Shown: positions 1-6,892 of the stretch, in pieces
How positions within the stretch are numbered: the first letter of the stretch is position 1
How the letters are laid out: each line of letters opens with the position of its first letter
Translations under genes and position numbers: made by a program
Source: Thermoplasmata archaeon
GTDB taxonomy: Archaea; Thermoplasmatota; Thermoplasmata; UBA184
DNA length: 30,273 nt
Assembly (NCBI GenBank): GCA_021826525.1
Contig: JAKAZU010000009.1
Span: forward strand, 1 to 30,273
Direction of reading: 5' to 3'
Notes under the pieces: model-generated
Databases searched by the model: none
What the model saw: the letters and a program-made list of their open reading frames with translations, nothing else
Told to the model about the DNA's origin: nothing

Positions 1-1
1 G

Positions 2-100
2 GCACGCCGGCTACTGCACGCGAGCGGCTTCCATCGCGTCGAGACCCACAATGCGCCGGCGAACTCCCTCGCGGTCCTCTACGTCGCGCGTCGTCGGTGA
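2..100 (+). CDS. C-terminal fragment of a possible GNAT acetyltransferase (gene enters from the left edge)
   Basis: A reading frame open from the left edge ends with TGA at 98-100 and gives 32 residues. It contains the segment GFHRVETHNAPANSLAVLY, which resembles the last strand-helix part of GNAT N-acetyltransferases (pattern T-x-N-x(3)-N-x(2)-A-x-x-Y). The usual following 'GF' is absent and the frame ends in -ARRR, so it may be a slightly shortened GNAT or another family. The next gene begins 16 bases after this stop on the same strand, so the two may be cotranscribed. The family call is tentative because only the last 32 residues are visible. Confidence 0.4.
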   Translation, partial: ARRLLHASGFHRVETHNAPANSLAVLYVARRR

Positions 101-116
101 GCGGTCGGAGCGATCG

Positions 117-950
117 ATGCCGAGCATCCACGCGAACGGAGTCGAGCTCCACTACATGGCCCAGGGCCGCGAGGGAGATCCGGCCGCACTCGTGCATGGG
201 TCCTGGGTCGACCTACGCTCCTGGCGCGCGGTCCTTCCGGGGCTCGCCGGGTCGATGCAGGTGATCGCGTACGACCGTCGGGGGCACGGGCAGAGCACGT
301 TCGCGCCTCGTGCCCACGCTCTGGAGAGCGACGCGGCCGATCTGGGCGCCTTGCTCGAGGCCACGGACCACTATCCGGCCCACCTCGTCGGACACTCCTA
401 CGGGGCGATGGTGGCGCTCCGCCTCGCCGTGGACCGGCCCGAACTGGTGCGCAGCCTGTCGCTGCATGAGCCGCCGTACCTGGGTCTGCTGGACGACGAT
501 CCGGCGACGGCGCCCGAGGCCGAGCGCATGCGCGCGGGCCTTCATGCAGAGCAGGACCGCATCCGGCGCGGGGACCTGGAAGGGGCAGCTCGCGACCTCT
601 TCGGGCACTTCGCTGGGGACGCGACAGCGTGGGATCGGTTCCGGCCCGAGACAAGGGCCGAGCTGCTGCGCTACGCTCCGCGATGGCTGGAGGAGTTCAG
701 CGACCGGGCGACGGAACGACCTCCGACGGGACCGGGCCTCCGCGAGCTGCTGATCCCGATCCTCCTGACGGAGGGAACGGTGAGCCCGGCCTTCCTGCAC
801 CGCATGAGCGCAGCGCTCGAGCGAGCGCTCGTTAACGCGACCGTGCGGCAGCTGCGCGACGCGGGGCACGATCCCCAGATCACCCACCCGGACCTGTACG
901 TCGCCACGCTGCTCGCGTTCCTCGTCGAACGTAACGTCCCGACGATGTGA
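117..950 (+). CDS. alpha/beta hydrolase fold protein
   Basis: A 277-residue protein with the alpha/beta hydrolase layout: an oxyanion-type HGSW near residues 27-30, a nucleophile elbow GHSYG with Ser94, and a C-terminal histidine His251 in the segment AGHDPQ. Start choice: the ATG at 117 begins directly with the family's first strand (MPSIHANGVELHY); an upstream in-frame ATG at 51 lies inside the preceding gene and would add 22 Arg/Ser-rich residues. The acidic member of the triad is not in its usual place: after strand 6 the sequence is LLTEGTVSPAF, where most relatives have Asp or Glu a few residues after the Gly. Substrate cannot be predicted; esterases, lactonases and haloperoxidase-like members share this pattern. 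It is convergent with the SDR gene that follows. Confidence 0.85.
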   Translation: MPSIHANGVELHYMAQGREGDPAALVHGSWVDLRSWRAVLPGLAGSMQVIAYDRRGHGQSTFAPRAHALESDAADLGALLEATDHYPAHLVGHSYGAMVALRLAVDRPELVRSLSLHEPPYLGLLDDDPATAPEAERMRAGLHAEQDRIRRGDLEGAARDLFGHFAGDATAWDRFRPETRAELLRYAPRWLEEFSDRATERPPTGPGLRELLIPILLTEGTVSPAFLHRMSAALERALVNATVRQLRDAGHDPQITHPDLYVATLLAFLVERNVPTM

Positions 951-1093
951 TCCGCGCCGGTCCCGACCCCACCGCGTTCTGCCTACGGCCCGCGTAGTAG
1001 GTGCGACCTCGGAGTTCGACCATCTGGGCCCCGCCCTCGCCGTGCCTGGCTCGTGGGTCTGTCGCCGCCCCCGGGCCGAGAGAAATCGACGCG

Positions 1094-1927
1094 TCACCCC
1101 GGGGGCTTCCCGGGAGGCACTGAGGAGCGGTCGGATGCGAACGGCTGGAGGAGCTCCATGACCCCCGTGCCGAGCCACTGGCCCCCATCGATGGCGAGGA
1201 CCTGGCCGGTGATGTAGCCCGCCCGAGAGCTCACGAGGAAGCGAACCGCGTCGGCGATCTCCTCCGGAGTTCCGAACCGTCCCATGGGGATGCCGCGCCG
1301 GACCCGCTCGACGAGTTCCTCCGAGGTCCACAGTTGCCGATCGGTGCCCTCCGTGCGGATCGGTCCCGGAGCGACCGCGTTCACCCGGATCCCCCGGGAG
1401 GCCCACTCGACCGCGAGGGTCCGCGTGAGCGCTAGCACTCCGGCCTTGGCGGCCGCCGAGTGCACGGTTCCCGGCCCGCTCATCCACGCGTACGCCGCGA
1501 TGATGTTGACGATCGAGGCGTGGGGCGAGCGAGAGAGCAGGGGAAAAGCCGCCCGCGAGCAGAAGAACGTTCCATCCAGGACGATCCCTACAACGGCTCT
1601 CCATCCGTTCGGGGACAACGACTCGGCGGCGATCGGGAAATTGCCGGCGGCGTTGTTGATGAGGACGTCGAGTCGTCCGTATTCACGCTGGATCTCCGCA
1701 AGGAGATGATCGACCTGATCCGGCTCCCGCACGTCTGTCCGGACCGCGACGACCCGAGCCCCGTGCCGGCGCAAGGCGGCCGAACCGCGGGTCAGGTGCT
1801 CGTCCGATCGGCTCGCGATCGCGAGGTCGTACCCGTCGTCGGCCAGCCCCGCCGCGATCGCAAGCCCGAGACCCGTACCTCCTCCCGTGACGAGTGCTAC
1901 GGGCTTCGAGGTGGGTTCCACGGTCAC
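1094..1927 (-). CDS. short-chain dehydrogenase/reductase resembling peroxisomal-type 2,4-dienoyl-CoA reductase
   Basis: A 277-residue Rossmann-fold SDR. Visible motifs are the cofactor loop TGGGTGLG (residues 14-21), NNAAGNF in the middle, and VNAVAPGPI followed by RTEG near the substrate loop. At the usual YxxxK site the sequence reads VHSAAAKAG, so the catalytic Lys is kept but the Tyr is not. That replacement, NNAAGNF and the LAVEW segment all recall peroxisomal 2,4-dienoyl-CoA reductases (DECR2), which also lack the classical Tyr (known of the family). It is therefore probably an NADPH-dependent reductase of unsaturated acyl-CoA, in keeping with the crotonase-family gene elsewhere in the window; the exact substrate is inference. 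The start is GTG at 1927. The last ~25 residues are polar/Pro-rich and of unknown role. Confidence 0.85.
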   Translation of the reverse strand: MTVEPTSKPVALVTGGGTGLGLAIAAGLADDGYDLAIASRSDEHLTRGSAALRRHGARVVAVRTDVREPDQVDHLLAEIQREYGRLDVLINNAAGNFPIAAESLSPNGWRAVVGIVLDGTFFCSRAAFPLLSRSPHASIVNIIAAYAWMSGPGTVHSAAAKAGVLALTRTLAVEWASRGIRVNAVAPGPIRTEGTDRQLWTSEELVERVRRGIPMGRFGTPEEIADAVRFLVSSRAGYITGQVLAIDGGQWLGTGVMELLQPFASDRSSVPPGKPPG

Positions 1928-1941
1928 CCGGAAGCCGCCAG

Positions 1942-1956
1942 GGGGTCAAAAACCCC
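1942..1956 (-). terminator. short hairpin with a T5 run between thioredoxin and SDR genes
   Basis: The 15-base stretch forms a 5-bp stem (GGGGT/ACCCC) around CAAAA; read on the minus strand it carries TTTTT at 1952-1948. It lies about 40 bases beyond the thioredoxin stop codon, where a T-rich archaeal terminator would be expected. The same A/T block also lies about 25 bases before the SDR start and could instead be that gene's promoter element. The sequence does not decide between these. Confidence 0.3.
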
Positions 1957-1993
1957 GACGACGGCCGGCAGGGAGTGCAGAGCGGGGCCGGAG

Positions 1994-2320
1994 TCACCGG
2001 GCGAGCGCTTTGCGTAGCTCGTCAAGGTCCCCCGCGTTGAGTCCGACCATTGGCACCCCGTCCTTGCGCCAGATCGCCTTTCCGTCGCGGAACGCGACGA
2101 GCGTGGGGATGACGTCGATGTGAAAGGTGTCCCACAGAGGACTTTCGAGATCCGTCACGTCGGCGACGGCGAGGGGGAACGGAGCGACCCCATCGAGCCT
2201 CTGGAACAAGGGCGCGTACGCCCGGCAGAAGGGGCACCAGTCGGCGAGGAAGCAGACTCCCCAATCTCCGGGACGGCCGAGGCGGTCCCCGCGGAACGCT
2301 TCCGCACCCCACTTCTCCAT
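1994..2320 (-). CDS. thioredoxin-fold protein
   Basis: A 108-residue single-domain thioredoxin. It has the redox motif WCPFC (Cys29 and Cys32) at the start of helix 2 and the cis-proline region VIPTLVAF that packs against the active site. Length is typical of the family (105-110 residues). The Pro-Phe pair between the cysteines differs from the classical Gly-Pro of thioredoxin, so the redox potential and partners may differ. It has no signal peptide or membrane segment, so it should be cytoplasmic. The start is ATG at 2320, with an A/T-rich element (GAATAC on the minus strand) centred near 2354. It is divergent from the esterase gene and is followed on the same strand by the SDR gene after 66 bases. 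Confidence 0.9.
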   Translation of the reverse strand: MEKWGAEAFRGDRLGRPGDWGVCFLADWCPFCRAYAPLFQRLDGVAPFPLAVADVTDLESPLWDTFHIDVIPTLVAFRDGKAIWRKDGVPMVGLNAGDLDELRKALAR

Positions 2321-2349
2321 GCCGGCTCCGTGAGAAACGAGCCCGCAGC

Positions 2350-2359
2350 CGTATTCAAG
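2350..2359 (-). promoter_or_regulatory. possible TATA box for the thioredoxin gene
   Basis: Minus-strand TTGAATAC, centred about 34 bases before the ATG, is the only A/T-rich element in this GC-rich divergent gap. The implied transcription start lies about 8 bases upstream of the start codon. Confidence 0.35.
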
Positions 2360-2458
2360 CCGGCGCTAACACGTACCTCACTCCCGCGGCATCCAAAGAG
2401 TGCGCGGGCAAGCGCCCCCGAACAGAACCCGTAAGCCCCTCTTCGGAATGGGGGTGCC

Positions 2459-3526
2459 ATGTCCTGGAAGGTCCCGACCTACGCACGCACCGAAGAGATG
2501 TTCCCCCCAACGCTGAGCGGCCGGATCGAGACCCATCGGTTCACGAGTGCGGTGCTCCGCGGGAATCCATGGGGAGACCCGGCCGAGCGTAGCGTGCCCG
2601 TCTACATCCCACCATCCGGCCGCACCGAAGGCCGACCGCTCTTGGTCTTGCTTTCGGGGTACACGGGGGCCGGCCCGGCCCACTTCCGTTCTTCGGACTA
2701 CCTGCGCGAGTCGATCGTCGCGCGGTTCGATCGCCTCATCCGGAGCGGCGCCGCAGCCGAGGCCGTCATGGTCGGGCCGGACTGCATCACGACGCTCGGA
2801 GGGAGCCAGTACATGAACTCGAGCGCCACGGGACGCTACGAGGATTACGTCGTTGACGAGATCGTTCCCATGGTCCAGGAAAAGTACCGCACGGGGCCGA
2901 CCGTCACTCTGGGAACTTCGAGCGGAGGGTACGGGGCCTTGTTCCTAGCCCTGCGGCACCCCGATGTCTTCCGCGCCGCCGCGTCGAACGCGGGGGACAT
3001 GTACTTTGAGTACTGCTATCCGCCGGATTTCCCCCACGCGCTCCGCGCCATCCGCAAAGCCGGGGGGCCGGAAGCACTGCTACGCAAGCTGTTCCAAACT
3101 CCGACCGACGACTTCGGGCCGAAGAACGAGGATCTGCAGGCGCTGTCGACGATGGCGTACGCCTCCTGCTACTCGCCAATCGACTCCGAACCGGGCCGAT
3201 TCGACCTACCGTTTGACCTCGACTCCGGGGAGCTCCGCCCCGACGTCTGGGCGAGGTGGCTCGCCTGGGACCCGGTCCGCATGATCCGTGAGGAGCGGTA
3301 CCGATCCGCGCTCCGATCGCTCGCTTATGTCTACGCCGATGGAGGCCTGAAGGACGAGTTCGGGCTGGATGTCTCCTCCCGGATCTTCGCGGCGGAGGCA
3401 CGCCGCCAGGGGGTCTCCATCGATCTCCAGGAGTTTGCCGGAGGCCACTTCGACAAGGGCCCGCGATACGACGTGATGATCCCGCGCCTGCTCCGGGCGG
3501 TGGGCTTCCCGCCAGCCCCGAAGTGA
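2459..3526 (+). CDS. putative esterase of the enterochelin-esterase / esterase D (PF00756-like) family
   Basis: A 355-residue alpha/beta hydrolase. The nucleophile elbow is GTSSGG with Ser144. The segment VYADGGLKDEFG supplies the likely acid (Asp284 or Asp289), and His320 in AGGHFD is the likely base, so the triad is complete and in the right order. The region around residues 62-75 (LVLLSGYTGAG) carries the oxyanion backbone. Members of this family act on small esters (S-formylglutathione, siderophore or mycolyl esters); nothing in the sequence tells which. There is no signal peptide, so it should be cytoplasmic. The start ATG at 2459 has a G-rich stretch just upstream and a weak CGTAAGC element about 26 bases upstream, so transcription may be leaderless. 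Confidence 0.8.
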   Translation: MSWKVPTYARTEEMFPPTLSGRIETHRFTSAVLRGNPWGDPAERSVPVYIPPSGRTEGRPLLVLLSGYTGAGPAHFRSSDYLRESIVARFDRLIRSGAAAEAVMVGPDCITTLGGSQYMNSSATGRYEDYVVDEIVPMVQEKYRTGPTVTLGTSSGGYGALFLALRHPDVFRAAASNAGDMYFEYCYPPDFPHALRAIRKAGGPEALLRKLFQTPTDDFGPKNEDLQALSTMAYASCYSPIDSEPGRFDLPFDLDSGELRPDVWARWLAWDPVRMIREERYRSALRSLAYVYADGGLKDEFGLDVSSRIFAAEARRQGVSIDLQEFAGGHFDKGPRYDVMIPRLLRAVGFPPAPK

Positions 3527-3548
3527 GCGCGCGCGGTACAGGGCGGTC

Positions 3549-4127
3549 TCAGAACTGGCCTTCGGCGTGGTCCGTCCATTCAGATACGGCTTCGTCCTCG
3601 CGCCAGGAGAGGACGATGAAGTACCACGTTAGGAAGAGGAGCAGGGGAAGCTCGGTGAGGTCACGAGCGGGAGCGGATACCTGAACGGTCCCTCCGTCGA
3701 GACGACGGCCTTCCCGTACGGGCTCGACGTGCGCGAGCTCCGTTCCATCGTCGGAGAGAAGCTGCCAGGCCGGAACGAGAAGTCCCGCGCGCTTCAGGTC
3801 ATAGTGGGCGCCGCCGGCGAGCTCGATGCGATGGTGGCTGAGGTGACTGGTGAGGCGGGCGAGATCCTTCTCCTCCCCCTTCCGCCGAACGGTGATGTGG
3901 GGGTTGAGGAAACCGACCCGCTTGATCGTGAACTCCCGAAGGGCGATGCGAGCGAGCGCGAGGGATCCCTGGGCCCTCGTCCAGGAGAGCGAACCGACCA
4001 GCACCGGCCCCGAGAGGAGCTGGAACTCGGGCGAGGTCGGGCCGGCGCGGAGCCAGCGCAGGGCCTCGCGGTCGACCGACGCGAAGGGCGTGAACGCCAT
4101 CGCACCCGGAGCAACTGCAGAGGTCAT
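3549..4127 (-). CDS. conserved-looking protein of unknown function with a C-terminal hydrophobic segment
   Basis: A 192-residue protein beginning at ATG 4127; the frame stays open further upstream, but the shared promoter element near 4167 lies inside that extension. I do not recognise the family with certainty. The body is beta-rich with alternating polar and hydrophobic residues (for example FTIKRVGFLNPHITVRR), and a Trp-containing WQLLSDDGTELAHV segment vaguely recalls LURP-one/scramblase-like beta barrels. A hydrophobic stretch near the end (LPLLLFLTWYFIVLSW) could be a membrane anchor or a buried strand/helix, followed by an acidic tail. It is divergent from the small membrane protein at 4206, and both seem to use one central A/T element. 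Function unknown. Confidence 0.6.
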   Translation of the reverse strand: MTSAVAPGAMAFTPFASVDREALRWLRAGPTSPEFQLLSGPVLVGSLSWTRAQGSLALARIALREFTIKRVGFLNPHITVRRKGEEKDLARLTSHLSHHRIELAGGAHYDLKRAGLLVPAWQLLSDDGTELAHVEPVREGRRLDGGTVQVSAPARDLTELPLLLFLTWYFIVLSWREDEAVSEWTDHAEGQF

Positions 4128-4162
4128 AACGGCACGGGCCGGGGAGGCGGCCCGACGGCACG

Positions 4163-4171
4163 GTCTTAACC
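4163..4171. promoter_or_regulatory. shared bidirectional TATA-like element GTCTTAAC
   Basis: This is the only A/T-rich block in the 78-base gap between the divergent genes starting at 4127 (minus) and 4206 (plus). Its centre (about 4167) is about 39-40 bases from both start codons, so a transcription start 26 bases away would leave leaders of about 13-15 bases on each side. Confidence 0.4.
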
Positions 4172-4205
4172 CAACGGGGCCTGCCGGGAACAGGGCACCA
4201 CTCGA

Positions 4206-4433
4206 ATGCTCCGCGAAACGGGATTCGTCATCGGAGGAGCGCTCCTCATCGCGCTCGGCGTCAGCTTCTGGGTCGCGCTCGCGGCCGCAGGGATCGCGTG
4301 GGAAGGGGTGTACCTCTACGCGTACGTAGCGCTCGGTGTCGGCCTCGGCGTGTTTTTTGTCTACGCCGGACGCGCCGAACGACACGCGCGGCAAGCATTC
4401 CTGGAGCGCGAGAATTCCTCCCTGCCTCGGTGA
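4206..4433 (+). CDS. small two-helix membrane protein, unknown function
   Basis: A 75-residue protein with two predicted membrane helices: about residues 6-29 (GFVIGGALLIALGVSFW...) and about 35-54 (YLYAYVALGVGLGVFFVYAG), joined by a short loop and followed by a charged cytosolic-type tail (RAERHARQAFLERE). No catalytic motif is visible. The frame is the only good one here, its composition is clearly membrane-like, and an A/T element lies about 39 bases upstream, which supports it as a real gene. It could be a subunit or regulator of a membrane complex, but nothing around it says which. It is followed by a hairpin and the tRNA-His gene on the same strand. Confidence 0.6.
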   Translation: MLRETGFVIGGALLIALGVSFWVALAAAGIAWEGVYLYAYVALGVGLGVFFVYAGRAERHARQAFLERENSSLPR

Positions 4434-4443
4434 AGAAGCGACC

Positions 4444-4474
4444 GGCGGGTGGTTCCGCCGCGAGCAAGGCTTTT
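4444..4474 (+). terminator. possible terminator hairpin plus T4 run after the small membrane protein gene
   Basis: GGCGG (4444-4448) can pair with CCGCC (4455-4459) around a 6-base loop, and TTTT follows at 4471-4474. The hairpin starts 10 bases after the stop codon of the upstream gene. The T-rich block may also be the tRNA-His promoter, so the two functions could overlap. Confidence 0.3.
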
Positions 4475-4478
4475 CATC
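4469..4478 (+). promoter_or_regulatory. TATA-like element for the tRNA-His gene
   Basis: GCTTTTCATC is the only A/T-rich block upstream of the tRNA. Its centre (about 4474) is 27-28 bases before the encoded G-1 at 4502, the usual archaeal TATA-to-start distance. Confidence 0.4.
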
Positions 4479-4501
4479 TTGGCCCGAACTCCGGCCGGCG
4501 T

Positions 4502-4609
4502 GGCCGGGATGGGGTAGCTTGGCCTATCCTGGGGGACTGTGGATCCCTCGACCCGGGTTCAAAGCGAGACGGGGCCATCCCCCGTTTCCTGAGACTCTCG
4601 GTCCCGGCC
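4502..4609 (+). tRNA. tRNA-His (GUG) interrupted by a 32-nt intron in the T-loop
   Basis: The acceptor strands GCCGGGA (4503-4509) and TCCCGGC (4602-4608) pair perfectly, and the encoded G-1 (4502) pairs with C73 (4609), the hallmark of tRNA-His. The D-arm is T8-G9-GGGT-AGCTTGGCCTA-TCCT. The anticodon stem GGGGA/TCCCT encloses CTGTGGA, with anticodon GTG at 4539-4541. The T-stem 5' strand CCGGG (4553-4557) has no partner next to it; the partner CTCGG is at 4597-4601. After removal of 4564-4595 the T-loop reads TTCAAAT, which is canonical. No CCA is encoded. The gene ends one base before the stop codon of the convergent HAD gene. All pairings were checked by hand. Confidence 0.88.
4564..4595 (+). 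other. tRNA intron at canonical position 59/60 with a bulge-helix-bulge motif
   Basis: The T-stem acts as outer helix. A 4-bp central helix forms between TTCA (4558-4561) and TGAG (4590-4593). The 5' bulge is AAG (4562-4564) and the 3' bulge is ACT (4594-4596). The intron folds internally as a 9-bp hairpin, 4566-4574 with 4580-4588, separated from the central helix by one C-C mismatch. Cutting after the second base of each bulge, as archaeal EndA does, removes exactly 4564-4595 and restores a normal T-loop. Confidence 0.85.
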
Positions 4610-5509
4610 CTACTTCGCGCCGCGCCGGCGCGCGGCTCCCGGGCGGTTCTTCGCGGCGACCTTCGACGGCGCCGCGGGTCCGATCTCGAGAGAGGCGAGC
4701 GCCTCCGGTAGGCCCGCGAGCGAGTAGTCCGCCCACGCGGCTCCCCAACGTCGCAGATCCTCCGGCGTCAGGGTCCAGCCATGAAGGCTGGTGGCGCGCG
4801 CGACCGCGAGGGCTCCGGGGACGCCGCGGCCGGCCTCCATGTCGAAGCGTGAATCTCCCACCAAGAACAGAGGGACCCCGGGGTATCGTCGGCGGTACTC
4901 CGCGAGGTGTTCGCGCTTGGTCCCATCCTTGGAGCCGAGGACGTCCTCGAACCAATACCGCAACCCCTCTCGCTCGAGCATCAGATCGGCCATCTCGGCC
5001 TCCGCACCGGTGGAGATGACCATCGTCCACTGCTCTCGATCGAGCCGCTTGAGCAGTTTGGGGATCTCGGGGAACGTCCCGGCGTGGGCGTAGGCCTCGG
5101 TGATCTTGCGCTGGTGGAAGGTCCGCGCCGTCGAAGCACGCAGGGCCGCAGGGGCGTCCGGGTACAGCTGGGCGAGCTGCGCCTCGAACGGCATCCCGGT
5201 CGTGGCCAGGTAGTGGATCCGGCCCTCCTCGGGCGGGGTCCCGAACGCCTTGTTCAGCACGTCCGACGCCACGTGGCTGATCAGCGAGAGATCGTCCAGG
5301 ATCGTGCCGTCCAAGTCGAAGACCACCACGCCCCGGCGCACCCGACGCGGAGCTACGCTTGCGGGAGTGACACGGACCGCCGGCACGGCCACGAAGGACG
5401 ACTCCGAGGCAAGGCCCACAAGGGGGAGCTCCGGGCCCTCGAGCGGAGCGATCCCCAGCGGCGTCGTTCGAGCCGCCGTGCGGCGCGGACGGGGCTTCCG
5501 TGAGGGCAT
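4610..5509 (-). CDS. HAD-superfamily phosphatase (phosphoglycolate-phosphatase-like) with an N-terminal extension
   Basis: A 299-residue protein. HAD motif I is FDLDGT (nucleophile Asp65, acid Asp67), motif II is VISTG, a motif III lysine lies in GTKREH, and motif IV is VGDSRFDMEAG. A helical cap domain lies between motifs I and II (about residues 75-140), the layout of phosphoglycolate-phosphatase-like enzymes. The substrate is unknown. The first ~58 residues are basic and Pro/Ala-rich and are not part of the HAD fold; the last ~20 are also basic. A CTTAAG element (5534-5539) sits 27 bases before ATG 5509, which supports this distant start with a leaderless mRNA; GTG codons just before VVVFDLDG would give a minimal protein instead. 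The stop codon abuts the 3' end of tRNA-His. Confidence 0.82.
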   Translation of the reverse strand: MPSRKPRPRRTAARTTPLGIAPLEGPELPLVGLASESSFVAVPAVRVTPASVAPRRVRRGVVVFDLDGTILDDLSLISHVASDVLNKAFGTPPEEGRIHYLATTGMPFEAQLAQLYPDAPAALRASTARTFHQRKITEAYAHAGTFPEIPKLLKRLDREQWTMVISTGAEAEMADLMLEREGLRYWFEDVLGSKDGTKREHLAEYRRRYPGVPLFLVGDSRFDMEAGRGVPGALAVARATSLHGWTLTPEDLRRWGAAWADYSLAGLPEALASLEIGPAAPSKVAAKNRPGAARRRGAK

Positions 5510-5533
5510 CGAGGGGCAAAGCGGAACGACCGT

Positions 5534-5539
5534 CTTAAG
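5534..5539 (-). promoter_or_regulatory. TATA-like CTTAAG for the HAD gene
   Basis: The palindromic CTTAAG is centred about 27 bases upstream of the minus-strand ATG at 5509, so transcription would begin at the start codon (leaderless). Confidence 0.4.
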
Positions 5540-5593
5540 GGGGCCGGCCTATACGCTCCCGAAGCTCCCTGCGCCCGCCGGGAGCAGTGATCC

Positions 5594-6892
5594 ATGGTCC
5601 ACCCGAGCGAATCGATCCGCGGTCGAGCGACGTCCCTCCTTGCCGGGCGACGCATCGTGCTCGGGATCTCGGGATCGGTCGCCGCGATCGAGGTTCCCCG
5701 AATCGCTCGCGAGCTGATACGCCATGGCGCCGACGTCCAGGCCGTGATGAGCGCGGATGCGACCCGCCTAGTGACTCCGGAGGTCATCGAGTTCGCCACG
5801 GGCCATCCCCCGGTGGTGCAACTGAGCGGGAACGTCGAACACGTTACCCTGCTCGGCCCCGGCGAAGGACGTGCGGACCTCTACCTCATCGCCCCGGCGA
5901 CCGCGAACACGATCGCGAAGATCGCACACGGGATCGACGACACTCCGGTGACCGCCTGCGCCTCGATGGCCCTCGGCGGCGGCGTTCCGATGCTGATCGC
6001 CCCCGCGATGCACGCCCACATGGGACTCAGCCCCGCCGTCCGAGAGAACCTCGCGAAGCTGAGCTCCTGGGGAATCGAGCTGATCCAGGGTCAGACGGTC
6101 GAGGGCGAGGAGAAGCTGGCAACCCCGGAGGAGGTCGCCGCGGCGGTGCTGCACCGCGCGGCCCGCGGCCCATGGGCCGGACGAAAGGTCGTCGTGATCG
6201 CGGGGGCCGCCCGCGAGCCCATCGACCGCGTCCGATCGATCACCAACGAGAGCAGTGGCGCTACCGGGATCGCCCTTGCCGTGCAGGCGCACTTCCGGGG
6301 GGCGGACGTGGAGCTGTGGGCCGGGCCGATGCAAGTGCCCATACCCTCCTTCCTGGCCACTCGCACCTGGCGAAGTGTCCCGGACCTTCGCGCGTTGGCC
6401 CGCCGCCGGGCTCGGGAGCTTCGCGCGACCTCCGCGATCCTCGTGCCCGCCGCGTTGTCGGATTTCACGACAACGCGTGCGTCGGGGAAGATATCGTCCC
6501 ACGATCGCGGGGATCTCGAACTGGTCCTGCGCCCGGCCCCCAAAGTGCTCCCCGAGCTGCGACGGCTCGCCCCCCCTCCCACGCGACTCATCGGGTTCAA
6601 GCTCGAAGCCGATCGATCCGACGAGGAGCTCGAGGCCTCCGCGCGCCGCCTGCAGCGTGCCGCCGGTCTTGATTGGGTCATCGCCAACGACGTCGCTACG
6701 ATGGGGAGCCCGACCACGGACGCCCTCGTGCTGCCTCCGGGCGGGGGCCGTCACTGGATCCGGGGCCCCAAGAGCACATTCGCGGGAAAGTTGCTCGACG
6801 ACGTCGGACGCGAGCTCAGCAACCGCCGGGCGCGACCCCCGGCCCGGGCGGCCCGATCCCGGAAGCCCACGGTGCGGCGCCATCGGCCTTAA
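5594..6892 (+). CDS. coaBC: bifunctional phosphopantothenoylcysteine decarboxylase / phosphopantothenate-cysteine ligase
   Basis: A 432-residue cytoplasmic enzyme carrying out two consecutive steps of coenzyme A synthesis. The N-terminal CoaC half (about 18-185) is an FMN flavoprotein: GISGSVAAIE, the probable active-site His83 in VEHVTL, APATANTIAKIAHG, and PAMHAHM, the archaeal form of the PAMNxxM clamp. The C-terminal CoaB half (about 192-410) begins with VIAGAAREPIDRVR-SITNESSG, the nucleotide/phosphopantothenate site, and has VIANDV near residue 360. The last ~25 residues are a basic Arg/Pro tail. The start ATG 5594 is preceded by GGGAG at spacing 9 and by CTATAC 40 bases upstream. It runs in the same direction as sucCD, 36 bases ahead of sucC, which has its own A/T element. 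Confidence 0.93.
   Translation: MVHPSESIRGRATSLLAGRRIVLGISGSVAAIEVPRIARELIRHGADVQAVMSADATRLVTPEVIEFATGHPPVVQLSGNVEHVTLLGPGEGRADLYLIAPATANTIAKIAHGIDDTPVTACASMALGGGVPMLIAPAMHAHMGLSPAVRENLAKLSSWGIELIQGQTVEGEEKLATPEEVAAAVLHRAARGPWAGRKVVVIAGAAREPIDRVRSITNESSGATGIALAVQAHFRGADVELWAGPMQVPIPSFLATRTWRSVPDLRALARRRARELRATSAILVPAALSDFTTTRASGKISSHDRGDLELVLRPAPKVLPELRRLAPPPTRLIGFKLEADRSDEELEASARRLQRAAGLDWVIANDVATMGSPTTDALVLPPGGGRHWIRGPKSTFAGKLLDDVGRELSNRRARPPARAARSRKPTVRRHRP

Noticed and set aside
951..1093. Possible tRNA-like or short coding sequence in the gap between the hydrolase and the SDR (AGTTCGACC resembles a T-loop)
   Set aside because: No matching acceptor or anticodon stem can be drawn on either strand, and the short frames there have no homologue-like features. 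I see nothing else in this 143-base gap.
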